From assembly GCF_001667265.1 (NCBI RefSeq), contig NZ_LZHW01000087.1, positions 124,001-188,000 on the forward strand: a DNA stretch of 64,000 nucleotides. Reading direction: 5' to 3'. This document shows, piece by piece, positions 57,631 through 64,000 of this stretch. This DNA is from Mycobacterium sp. ACS4331 (GTDB lineage Bacteria > Actinomycetota > Actinomycetes > Mycobacteriales > Mycobacteriaceae). The notes under the pieces are model-generated. The model had not been told where the DNA came from, searched no databases, and saw only the letters and a list, made by a program, of their open reading frames with translations. A program made the position numbers and the translations under genes. Positions within the stretch are counted from its first letter, which is position 1. Each line of letters starts with the position of its first letter.

Positions 57631-57631
57631 G
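57619..57631 (+). promoter_or_regulatory. Candidate leaderless promoter of IclR gene 1
   Basis: TATCGT at 57619-57624 fits the TAnnnT -10 and is followed by six bases and then the GTG start codon at 57631, where transcription would begin. The same -10-to-start spacing is found at 58513 and 59519. Confidence 0.45.
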
Positions 57632-58515
57632 TGCCTACAACCAACGGCGAGTCGCCACCAAAGGTCGCATCGGGCGGGTCTGCCGCACCGACGATCAAGG
57701 TGTTGGTGAAGATGAGCGACACACTGACCGCACTGGCCGAGCATGAGTCCCTCAGTGCGACCCAGATTTCCGAGATCATCCGGGAACCCCGCAGCAGCGT
57801 TTACCGTTTGTTGCGCACGATGCGCCAGCACGGATACGTCGACCGCGCGCACCGCGGGGAGTTCGTGCTCGGTACACGACTCCTCCAGCTCGGAGCCGGC
57901 GTCGCGGCGCGATTCAACCTCCGCGAAGCTGCGCTTCCACGCATGTGGGAGTTGCGGGATGAGACCGACGCGACGGTGCTGCTCTTCGTCAAGCGCGGCG
58001 ACCACGCCATCTGTGTCGAACGGTTCGACGGACGCTACGTGCGCTGGGAGATCACCGATGTCGGTGATCTCCTTCCGCTGTACGCGGGCGCGGCCCCTCG
58101 ATTGATGCTCGCGTTGTCGTCGGATGAGGAGATCGACCGATACCTGGACGAGGCCACCATCGAGGCGCCCACCAAGCACTCACCCACATCGCCCCGCCGG
58201 GTCCGGGAAATGCTGGCGGAGATCAGAACCACCGGAGTCGCGGTCAGCGACCAGGACCTGGTGATCGGGGTCGCGTCCATCGCCGCCCCGATCAGGAACC
58301 ATGCGGGTGAAGTGGTGGGAGCGATGTCGTACTCCGGCCTCGCAGCCGCCCTTCTGGGCAATGGCAACCGCGACAAGTCCATCGCGCTGATCAAGGCGGC
58401 AGCCCTGGCCACCTCCCGGGATCTGGGATGGAATCCCGACCGGAACGCTGCAGTGGAACATTCGAATGAATCGACCCAACCCGACGCCGGCGCTTCCACA
58501 TCAAGCCTCGGTTAG
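57631..58515 (+). CDS. IclR-family transcriptional regulator 1
   Basis: 294 residues from GTG 57631. N-terminal winged helix: [20 protein letters not shown] and [19 protein letters not shown], about 34-75. C-terminal effector domain with [40 protein letters not shown] and [16 protein letters not shown]. The protein has about 30 extra residues at the N-terminus. IclR proteins bind aromatic or carboxylic effectors. It is followed directly by a second IclR gene, and the pair lies between two catabolic gene groups. Confidence 0.9.
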   Translation: MPTTNGESPPKVASGGSAAPTIKVLVKMSDTLTALAEHESLSATQISEIIREPRSSVYRLLRTMRQHGYVDRAHRGEFVLGTRLLQLGAGVAARFNLREAALPRMWELRDETDATVLLFVKRGDHAICVERFDGRYVRWEITDVGDLLPLYAGAAPRLMLALSSDEEIDRYLDEATIEAPTKHSPTSPRRVREMLAEIRTTGVAVSDQDLVIGVASIAAPIRNHAGEVVGAMSYSGLAAALLGNGNRDKSIALIKAAALATSRDLGWNPDRNAAVEHSNESTQPDAGASTSSLG

Positions 58516-58525
58516 AGTCCGATCG
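58513..58525 (+). promoter_or_regulatory. Candidate leaderless promoter of IclR gene 2
   Basis: TAGAGT at 58513-58518 overlaps the stop codon of IclR gene 1; six bases later the GTG start codon (58525) coincides with the expected transcription start. No ribosome-binding site is visible, which fits a leaderless mRNA. Confidence 0.45.
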
Positions 58526-59304
58526 TGACTTCACGCGCAGGGTCCTCCAAACGCGCCTCGCCTGACCAGTCGGTCGAACTCATCGCCAAGGCTGACGAAG
58601 TGCTCGAACTGCTGTTGTCGACTCCGTCCCTGACCGTCGCGCAGATCGCCGAGGGTGTCGGCATGCCGCGGCCAAGCGTGTACCGGTTGCTCTCGACGCT
58701 GGAGGCAGTGGGATTCGCCCGACCGACGGCTGCGGGAAATCGTTATCAACTTGGACTACGACTCTTCGAGTTGGGTCAGATCGCCAGCGCCAGAAATCCT
58801 CTCGTCAATCAGGCGCGGTCCGCCATGGAGGAACTCGCCCGCATCACCGGGGAGTCGGTGTTCCTGACGGTGCGGCGGGGGGACGAGGCACTGTGTCTGG
58901 CCCGAATCCCGGGCGCACGAACGGCACTGATGGTCCTCGACGCGGGTGGGACGTTGCCGCTTCACGTGGGAGCAGGACCACGCCTTCTCCTGGCGAGCGC
59001 CGACGACGCGGACATCGAGGACTACATCGCGCGCTGCGCCACGACTGCGGAGCCGCCCTACCAACTGCAGGACGTTGACCACCTGCGCGCTCAGCTTCGC
59101 ACCGCCCGCCAGGACGGGTACTCACTCAGTGAGGAGGACGTGGTTCCCGGTGTCGCGACGATCGCCGCGCCGCTCCGAAATCGCCAGGGGGTGACCGTCG
59201 CTGCCCTCTCTGTTGGAGGTGCCCGCGACGTCGTGTCCGGTGAGGACCCAACGAGACTCGCACGCACCATCGTGGAAGTCGCTGAAAGCATCCGGCTGGA
59301 GTGA
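58525..59304 (+). CDS. IclR-family transcriptional regulator 2
   Basis: 259 residues from GTG 58525, nine bases after the first IclR gene. Winged helix ELLLSTPSLTVAQIAEGVG and RPSVYRLLSTLEAVGFARP, about 27-68; effector domain with LGLRLFELGQIASARN, ARTALMVLDAGGTLPLHVGAGP and SLSEEDVVPGVATIAAPL. It is clearly related to its neighbour, but by eye well under half of the residues match, so this is an old duplication or an import rather than a recent copy. Probably regulates adjacent catabolic genes. Confidence 0.92.
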   Translation: MTSRAGSSKRASPDQSVELIAKADEVLELLLSTPSLTVAQIAEGVGMPRPSVYRLLSTLEAVGFARPTAAGNRYQLGLRLFELGQIASARNPLVNQARSAMEELARITGESVFLTVRRGDEALCLARIPGARTALMVLDAGGTLPLHVGAGPRLLLASADDADIEDYIARCATTAEPPYQLQDVDHLRAQLRTARQDGYSLSEEDVVPGVATIAAPLRNRQGVTVAALSVGGARDVVSGEDPTRLARTIVEVAESIRLE

Positions 59305-59518
59305 CAGGATTGCCGTCAAACACGTTTCCGTGGCGGCGTTCTCGAGACTCCCTCGCCGGCCAACTCAAGGCCTCCGCCGTTGAGCCGACAGCGGCCTCCT
59401 CGACGGTTCTATGCGTGGCCTCCCCTTATGCCTCCCAGCCGAACGGTCTGGGCTTGAGTGTGGGATCAGCCGCCTGGCAGCACCACTGCTCTGAGCCACG
59501 CTGAGAACAGGTTCGTCC

Positions 59519-59531
59519 TAGGCTGGCGAGA
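59519..59531 (+). promoter_or_regulatory. Candidate leaderless promoter of the DsbA-like gene
   Basis: TAGGCT at 59519-59524, six bases, then ATG 59531. This gives the same spacing as the two IclR promoters. The intervening ggcgag could also act as a weak ribosome-binding site. Confidence 0.4.
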
Positions 59532-60262
59532 TGCACGATCCGTATGGGGGGACCGGCCCGACCTTCCGCGATCGCACTCGTAAGCGGGTCGTCCAGATCA
59601 GCCTCACCGCCTGCGTGGTCGTCGTTTCGGTCGTGGTGGTGGCGGTTTACCTGATCGTGGGCCGAGAACAACTCACGGCGGGATCCGCCGTCGCCGGTTC
59701 GACCACGGCCGGGCAGGTGGAGTCGGTCCGGGTGTCATCGGACACGTTGATCACCAAGGACGGCGAGCCCAAGGTCGTGGTCGCGTTGTACGAAGACTTC
59801 CTCTGCCCGGCCTGTGGCCGGTTCGAGAAGGAGTTCGGCCCGACCATCGCGGCCCTGATCGACTCCGGGACGATCGCCGCCGACTATTACCTGATCGCCA
59901 TCCTGGACGCCCCCTTCAGCCAGCACTATTCGTCGCGGGCGGCTGGTGCGGCCTACTGTGTCGCAGACGATTCCGTCGAGGCGTTCCGCCGTTTCCACGC
60001 CGCGCTGTTCGCCGACCAGCCCGACGAGTTCTCCGGCAGCTTCCCCACCGACGAGCAGTTGGCCGCCACCGCTCGGGCGGCCGACTCGACCGGTGACGCC
60101 GACGACTGCATCACCAGCCATCGGTATGTGCCGATGGCGCAGGGGCTGTCGAAGGCCACCGGTGTGTCGGCCACTCCGACGGTTCACATCAACGGCGAGG
60201 ATTACGAGCTCACCACGCCCGAGGCCCTGGCCGACCGGGTCACCGAGCTCGCCAACCGCTGA
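59531..60262 (+). CDS. DsbA-like thioredoxin-fold membrane protein
   Basis: 243 residues from ATG 59531. A single membrane anchor at about 20-43 (SLTACVVVVSVVVVAVYLIV) is followed by a periplasmic thioredoxin-like domain. The redox motif Cys92-Pro-Ala-Cys95 in EDFLCPACGRF is intact, and the cis-Pro region SATPTVHING is near the end. It is the mycobacterial DsbA-like oxidoreductase type that forms disulfides in exported proteins, for example the cysteine-containing secreted proteins encoded elsewhere in this window. Confidence 0.92.
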   Translation: MHDPYGGTGPTFRDRTRKRVVQISLTACVVVVSVVVVAVYLIVGREQLTAGSAVAGSTTAGQVESVRVSSDTLITKDGEPKVVVALYEDFLCPACGRFEKEFGPTIAALIDSGTIAADYYLIAILDAPFSQHYSSRAAGAAYCVADDSVEAFRRFHAALFADQPDEFSGSFPTDEQLAATARAADSTGDADDCITSHRYVPMAQGLSKATGVSATPTVHINGEDYELTTPEALADRVTELANR

Positions 60263-60269
60263 ACAACGC

Positions 60270-61250
60270 TCAGGCACTGCACGCGTACTCGGCAGCGCTG
60301 CCGGCGCCACCCAAACCCGCGGCCCCAACAAACTGCAGCCGGATGGAGTTGGACCTCGGCACCACGACGGCAACCCCATCCTGGCGAGTCCACTGCGCTG
60401 GGATGAAGACCAGCTGGTTCCCCGACTGCAGGAGCAGCTTGAGCCCGTCATACCGAAACCCGTACGCCGCATCCGATGCAGGACAATGAGTTTGAGTCAC
60501 ACCCGGGGCCGCGATGTTGAGGCTCTTCTCGCTGTACAGGATGGTGTTCGGGTAGGTGGGGAGTTCCGCCACGAACTGGGCGGCGCGCGACCGGCCCACC
60601 GCTGCGGAGTAGTCGTTGGCGGCCCAGAACAGGCTCAGCCCGACCAGTACGAAGATCGTCGCCCACTCGGCCAACGTGAGCCCAGTCAGGCTTTCGCCTC
60701 CTGTGGGCGCCAGGAGGCTGCGACGCATGTAGGCGGCGTACGCGAGCAGCAGTACCCCCACCGCGAGCACGAGGGGTGCCGCAGCCACGCGGTCGTTCAG
60801 CGGAGTGTGGACGACGACGCTCAGCGCGCCCGCGGTGGCCCCGGCCGCGCCGATGACGGTGATCACCCAACTCGCCTGTCGCCAGCGCGGATTCGACGGG
60901 TCCGCAGCGATGCGGCGGCTGATGAGGTGGTGCACGCGAAAGACGAGCAGTCCCGCGATCGCCAGGACCACCAGTGGTACGAACAACCCGTCCTGGCTGC
61001 GCATCAGATAGTCCGTCGTGGTCAGCCCCAGCGTCGTCGAATGCACGCCGAAGTAGTCGAAGAAGTAGTACGCGTGTGACCAGCCGAAGTAGAACAGCAG
61101 GGCGGTGACCGCCGTCGTCGGCGCCACCGCCGCACCCACAAAGCGAGCCAACCGCGGCAGGTCCGACGACGGCCTCGGCGGTTCTGGGTCACTCGGCGGG
61201 GCGGGCGTCGCTGCCGTCGGGCCGTTGGCGTCCGTTGTCGTGGCGGTCAT
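60270..61250 (-). CDS. Membrane protein of unknown function
   Basis: 326 residues from ATG 61250, overlapping the lipoprotein stop by four bases. A proline-rich cytoplasmic N-terminus (about 45 residues) precedes four membrane segments (around AVTALLFYFGW, LFVPLVVLAIAGLLVF, APLVLAVGVLLLAYAAYM and EWATIFVLVGLSLFW) and a C-terminal extracytoplasmic domain of about 110 residues with two cysteines. I do not recognise a family. Coupled to a lipoprotein, so both probably act in one envelope complex. Confidence 0.75.
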   Translation of the reverse strand: MTATTTDANGPTAATPAPPSDPEPPRPSSDLPRLARFVGAAVAPTTAVTALLFYFGWSHAYYFFDYFGVHSTTLGLTTTDYLMRSQDGLFVPLVVLAIAGLLVFRVHHLISRRIAADPSNPRWRQASWVITVIGAAGATAGALSVVVHTPLNDRVAAAPLVLAVGVLLLAYAAYMRRSLLAPTGGESLTGLTLAEWATIFVLVGLSLFWAANDYSAAVGRSRAAQFVAELPTYPNTILYSEKSLNIAAPGVTQTHCPASDAAYGFRYDGLKLLLQSGNQLVFIPAQWTRQDGVAVVVPRSNSIRLQFVGAAGLGGAGSAAEYACSA

Positions 61251-61960
61251 CCGGCACCCTCGGGCTCAGTGGTGCCGGTCTCGGACGTCGACGTGTCAGG
61301 TGCCGCGGTGCCGGTTTCGGACGTCGACGTGTCCGGTTCTGGGGTGTCGGAAGACGGCACCGGCGTCTCGGAATCAGAGTCCGGATCCGGGTCGGTGACA
61401 ACGGGTTCCGTGTAATGCCAGACGCAGTCCAGCACGATGGTCACCGGCTTGGTGTAGGTGACGGCTTCCTTGTGGTCCGGGCTCGGCACGAACGCACAGA
61501 TGGTCCGCTCAGCCGAGGCGGCCGGCGGTGTCTCCGGCTCCTGGCGGTCGGCGGTCACCGTGAACCCGCACAGCGTGCCGTCCGGGCACTGACTGCGAAT
61601 GGAGTCCTCCACGAAACCGATGACCCCGCCCGGGTATGTTTCATCGTCGTCGACGGGCTGCCCATCCTGTTGGATCGCCGGGATCGTGATGGGTGAGGCC
61701 AACGCCTCGCCCTCGTTGGACCCCGCGTTGATCGGGCCGCCCTTGCCTCCGCCCTGCGCCTGTCCGATCGGTCCGCCTCGTGCCCCCTGCTCCGTCGGCC
61801 CGCCGCCAGATCGTGGTTGCGTGGTCGGACCTTCGGCAGCGGCGGTGGTCGGCTGAACCGCCGACTCGGACGCCGTCTGCTCGACCTGCTTGGCGCAGCT
61901 CGCCAGGAGCAGAAGGCAGACCGCCGCAGCAGTTGTGCGCATGGTCCTTCGGGATGACAT
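61247..61960 (-). CDS. Putative lipoprotein with repetitive acidic C-terminus
   Basis: 237 residues from ATG 61960; ATG 61942 is an alternative with GAAGGACC close upstream. A lipoprotein signal is visible (MRTTAAAVCLLLLASC, lipobox LLASC), followed by a Gly/Gln/Pro-rich spacer and a small domain with cysteines in SQCPDG, TLCGF, TICAF and LDCVW. The tail carries two copies of PDTSTSETGT. Not a recognised family. The stop overlaps the start of the four-helix membrane protein, so they form one operon. Confidence 0.75.
   Translation of the reverse strand: MSSRRTMRTTAAAVCLLLLASCAKQVEQTASESAVQPTTAAAEGPTTQPRSGGGPTEQGARGGPIGQAQGGGKGGPINAGSNEGEALASPITIPAIQQDGQPVDDDETYPGGVIGFVEDSIRSQCPDGTLCGFTVTADRQEPETPPAASAERTICAFVPSPDHKEAVTYTKPVTIVLDCVWHYTEPVVTDPDPDSDSETPVPSSDTPEPDTSTSETGTAAPDTSTSETGTTEPEGAG
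61271..61333. repeat. In-frame 36-base tandem repeat in the lipoprotein tail
   Basis: The 27-base sequence beginning GGTGCCGGT and ending GACGTGTC occurs at 61271-61297 and 61307-61333 with one mismatch, a 36-base (12-codon) period. It encodes the repeated PDTSTSETGT stretch of the lipoprotein, so copy number may vary between strains. Confidence 0.7.
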
Positions 61961-62110
61961 GAACCGATGGTGACCACGCGGGGCTGCGCGAGCGTGCGTA
62001 GTGCGCTACCCGACCTGGTTCCGCGGCACTCCTTGATCCACAGGCTCGCAAGCCCCTGAGCTGGCCCTACAGTGAATTACACACATGTTATTCACACCCG
62101 CCGCGCCAGA
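61961..62110. promoter_or_regulatory. Gap between TetR and the lipoprotein gene
   Basis: Contains the inverted repeat GTGAAT (62072-62077) / ATTCAC (62090-62095) around an AT-rich centre, just after the TetR stop. It may be an operator for the lipoprotein operon or a terminator of the TetR gene. No gene is seen. Confidence 0.35.
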
Positions 62111-62671
62111 TCACGGCGCAGATGGCGGTCTCGGCCACCCCGCCATGGCAAGCTCCGCGACAGCATGCAGATCCTCCCTGCTGGCGCCGCTGCGCGCCTG
62201 CACCGCGATCCCCTGACACACGGCGGCGATCCAGCGGGCCAGCAGCAGTGGGTCGACACCGGACAACTCTCCATCCGCCACCGCGGTGTCGAACCGTTCC
62301 GCGAGTTGCTGCACCGTCGTATCGCGTACGGCGGCCAGGCCCGGGGCCTCACCGACCGTCAGGCACCCGCGAATCTCGCCACTGACCGTATCGGCCGCAC
62401 CGTGCACCATCGCCTCGGCGACCTCGCGGGCCGTCCGCCGGGCCAGCGCCTCGGCGAGGTAGGCGCTCGGGCCCGTGAGGTAGCGCCGCAGGGCACGGTC
62501 GAACAGGTTCTCCTTCGACCCGAACTCGGCATAGATGCTGCGCCGATTCACCCCGGTCGCGGCGGCGACGTCGGAAATGGAGACTCCGTCGAAGCCGTGC
62601 TCCCAGAACAGCTTCATCGCCGCGGTCTCGACGTCCTCGGGGTCATACTCCCGTGGTCTGCCGACCGCCAT
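62111..62671 (-). CDS. TetR/AcrR-family transcriptional regulator
   Basis: 186 residues from ATG 62671 (MAVGRPREYD), the natural TetR N-terminus; the frame is open upstream across the promoter. The helix-turn-helix is clear: AAMKLFWEHGFDGVSISDVA and TGVNRRSIYAEFGSKENLF, about 17-57. The C-terminal ligand domain has a single cysteine-rich spot (RGCLTVGEAP). It is divergent from an SDR, with palindromes between them, so it most likely represses the SDR and itself. Confidence 0.93.
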   Translation of the reverse strand: MAVGRPREYDPEDVETAAMKLFWEHGFDGVSISDVAAATGVNRRSIYAEFGSKENLFDRALRRYLTGPSAYLAEALARRTAREVAEAMVHGAADTVSGEIRGCLTVGEAPGLAAVRDTTVQQLAERFDTAVADGELSGVDPLLLARWIAAVCQGIAVQARSGASREDLHAVAELAMAGWPRPPSAP

Positions 62672-62784
62672 TGCGGACCACCCTTCTGTGATGCCGGTCA
62701 TACTGGGAATGCACACCCCGCGACAGGACTTGACCTCAACGTACTTAGTAACAATACGGTTCGTAATTACGAGAGGCGCCTGAC
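62672..62784. promoter_or_regulatory. Divergent TetR/SDR control region
   Basis: The region is AT-rich near the SDR and contains a 12-bp palindrome TCGTAATTACGA at 62761-62772, close to the SDR start at 62785. Upstream, GTACTTAGTAAC-n6-GTTCGTAATTAC shows looser symmetry. The position fits the operator of the divergent TetR protein. Confidence 0.55.
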
Positions 62785-63531
62785 ATGAGCACAACACCCC
62801 TGACCGGACGACGAGCGCTGGTGACCGGAGGGTCGCGCGGGATCGGTGCGGAGATCGTCCGGCGACTGACCAAGGACGGCGCCGCGGTGGCCTTCACCTA
62901 CTCAGCCTCCGCCGGCCACGCTGACAAACTCGTCGCCGAGCTCACCGCCAACGGAGCCACCGTCGTGGCCCTGCAGGCCGATGCCGCGGATGCGACTCAG
63001 GCCGCGAACGCGGTCGAGCAGGCCGTGACCGCGCTCGGCGGCCTGGACATCGTGGTGAACAACGCGGCCGTCGCCCACATCGCGCCGATCGACGAGTTCC
63101 CCGGCGAGGAGTTCGACCGCCTGGTGGCGATCAACATCGGCAGCACGTACTGGACGACCCGAACCGCGATCAAGCACCTCGGTGAAGGTGGACGGATCAT
63201 CAACATCGGCAGCATCAACGCCGACCGGATTCCCGGACCCGGACTGTCGGTGTACGGCATGACCAAGGGTGCGGTGGCCTCATTCACCCGCGGGCTGGCC
63301 CGCGATCTCGGTGACCGCGGCATCACCGTCAACAACGTGCAACCCGGGCCGATCGACACCGACGCGAACCCCAAGGAGGGTGACTTCGCGGAGAGCCTCA
63401 AGCAGGTCACCACACAGGGCCGCTACGGGCACACCAGCGACGTCGCGTCCTTCGTGAGCTTCCTGGCCGGCCCCGAGTCCGGCTACATCACCGGCGCGAA
63501 TCTCAACGTCGACGGCGGCTTCACGGTGTGA
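62785..63531 (+). CDS. Classical SDR repressed by the divergent TetR (predicted)
   Basis: 248 residues from ATG 62785. Seen: TGGSRGIG, a Ser/Thr-rich strand end (FTYSASAG), NNAA, the catalytic Ser in IGSINA, YGMTK and a final VDGG. A complete classical SDR of the FabG kind. TetR-SDR divergent pairs often respond to electrophiles or aldehydes and reduce them; that would be consistent here but is inferred only from the arrangement. Confidence 0.9.
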   Translation: MSTTPLTGRRALVTGGSRGIGAEIVRRLTKDGAAVAFTYSASAGHADKLVAELTANGATVVALQADAADATQAANAVEQAVTALGGLDIVVNNAAVAHIAPIDEFPGEEFDRLVAINIGSTYWTTRTAIKHLGEGGRIINIGSINADRIPGPGLSVYGMTKGAVASFTRGLARDLGDRGITVNNVQPGPIDTDANPKEGDFAESLKQVTTQGRYGHTSDVASFVSFLAGPESGYITGANLNVDGGFTV

Positions 63532-63559
63532 CGATCCGCAACCTTTGGCGCACTCGCCG

Positions 63560-64000
63560 TCACGGCGCGAACAGGATGCCGTCGTCTGACGCCGTCGCCA
63601 GCAGTTCGGGGATCGTCAACTTGCCGTAGCCGGCGTGGACGGGTCCACGCTTGGTGCCCAGGAACGGCACCACACCGGGGTCCGGGGTGACGTCGAGGTG
63701 GTAGGCCTGCACGCCGGGCAGGTGGTACTGGAAGAAGTTCATCAGGTAGTCGACCAGGAAGATCACGCTGCCGGTCAGGCTCTTGCCCCACAACGCGGAC
63801 GCGTTGTACAGCGGGGTCATGGCGGCGGGATCTCCGACCATGACGATCGGCCCGTAGTGCGGCTTGCTGCCACCGGCGGGCACGAAGGGCGGCATGAAGG
63901 GTTGCAGGCCAGGCAGATCGGTCGCCATGTACGGAGCGGAGCTTCCATAGGTTCCGATGTTGACGAACATCGAGTCGGTGCCGTTGCCGTCGACGGTGGT
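63560..64000 (-). CDS. Unknown protein, N-terminus cut by window edge
   Basis: The reverse frame is open to the window edge (TTVDGNGTDS precedes Met at 63970), so the gene continues outside and about 146 residues are visible. The visible part has aromatic and proline-rich stretches (LQPFMPPFVPAGGSKPHYGP, FFQYHLPGVQAYHLD) and a glycine-rich turn (FLGTKRGPVHAGYGK). No catalytic motif or membrane segment is clear. I do not recognise it. It converges on the SDR, 28 bases apart, with no obvious terminator between them. Confidence 0.6.
   Translation of the reverse strand, partial: TTVDGNGTDSMFVNIGTYGSSAPYMATDLPGLQPFMPPFVPAGGSKPHYGPIVMVGDPAAMTPLYNASALWGKSLTGSVIFLVDYLMNFFQYHLPGVQAYHLDVTPDPGVVPFLGTKRGPVHAGYGKLTIPELLATASDDGILFAP

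Noticed and set aside
57468-57746. 92-codon forward frame before IclR 1
   Set aside because: It runs into the IclR gene in another frame and ends in Arg- and Gly-rich sequence typical of non-coding frames.
1-64000. Mobile elements, CRISPR arrays, tRNA or rRNA genes
   Set aside because: No transposase or integrase motif, no regularly spaced direct repeats beyond the short ones listed, and no tRNA-like cloverleaf or rRNA sequence was noticed on either strand.

Overview
The window reads as chromosomal DNA of a mycobacterium, most likely a fast-growing environmental Mycolicibacterium-type species. The base composition is very GC-rich, many genes start with GTG and overlap as ATGA, GTGA or TGATG, a complete yrbE-mce operon is present, and there are relatives of the mycobacterial steroid enzymes KshA and KstD. 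I see no tRNA, rRNA, CRISPR array, transposase or phage gene. Identifications rest on reading translated motifs; no database search was run.

Region 1 (1-16.3 kb) is a catabolic cluster of steroid-degradation type. A forward operon encodes an aldehyde dehydrogenase (cut by the window edge), a crotonase, two adjacent acyl-CoA dehydrogenases, a SnoaL-like protein, a short-chain dehydrogenase (SDR), an HSL-type alpha/beta hydrolase and an unusual HxD...H protein. Facing it is a reverse operon: a KshA-like Rieske oxygenase, a 99-residue four-cysteine protein, an SDR and a KstD-like flavoprotein. Two more KstD-like flavoproteins, a PadR regulator and a hotdog thioesterase follow. Together these could hydroxylate and dehydrogenate a polycyclic ring system and shorten an acyl-CoA side chain.

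Region 2 (16.3-28.6 kb) holds a full yrbEAB-mceABCDEF lipid importer on the reverse strand. Small secreted proteins lie on both sides of it, two of them apparently from one family. An SDR is divergent from yrbEA across a 16-bp palindrome. Its position beside region 1 suggests uptake coupled to catabolism.

Region 3 (28.6-38.8 kb) is regulatory and redox-related: an ECF sigma factor with a cupin, a 931-residue LuxR-type ATPase regulator, an NmrA-like protein, an SDR, a metallo-beta-lactamase-fold hydrolase, and a PucR-type regulator divergent from a 673-residue fusion of a membrane desaturase/hydroxylase with a ferredoxin reductase and a 2Fe-2S domain.

Region 4 (38.8-47.2 kb) starts with a promoter/operator that leads into no intact gene and a small WAPYGGP-motif protein. 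A reverse-strand set follows: 2-oxoacid dehydrogenase E1alpha, E1beta and a degenerate E2, a succinate-semialdehyde-type dehydrogenase, SurE, an SDR and a SnoaL-like protein.

Region 5 (47.3-59.3 kb) encodes an amino-alcohol-type kinase translationally coupled to a 966-residue FAD/Fe-S 2-hydroxyacid dehydrogenase, then a reverse operon of class III aminotransferase, aldehyde dehydrogenase, DAO-type oxidase and VOC protein. This operon is divergent from an SDR and two tandem IclR regulators. Palindromes of the form CTAACGnnCGTTAG sit at 38.8, 56.25 and 56.5 kb in the same position relative to a -10 box, which points to one shared repressor.

Region 6 (59.5-64 kb) contains a DsbA-like membrane thioredoxin, a lipoprotein/membrane-protein pair, a TetR regulator divergent from an SDR, and a truncated unknown gene at the edge.
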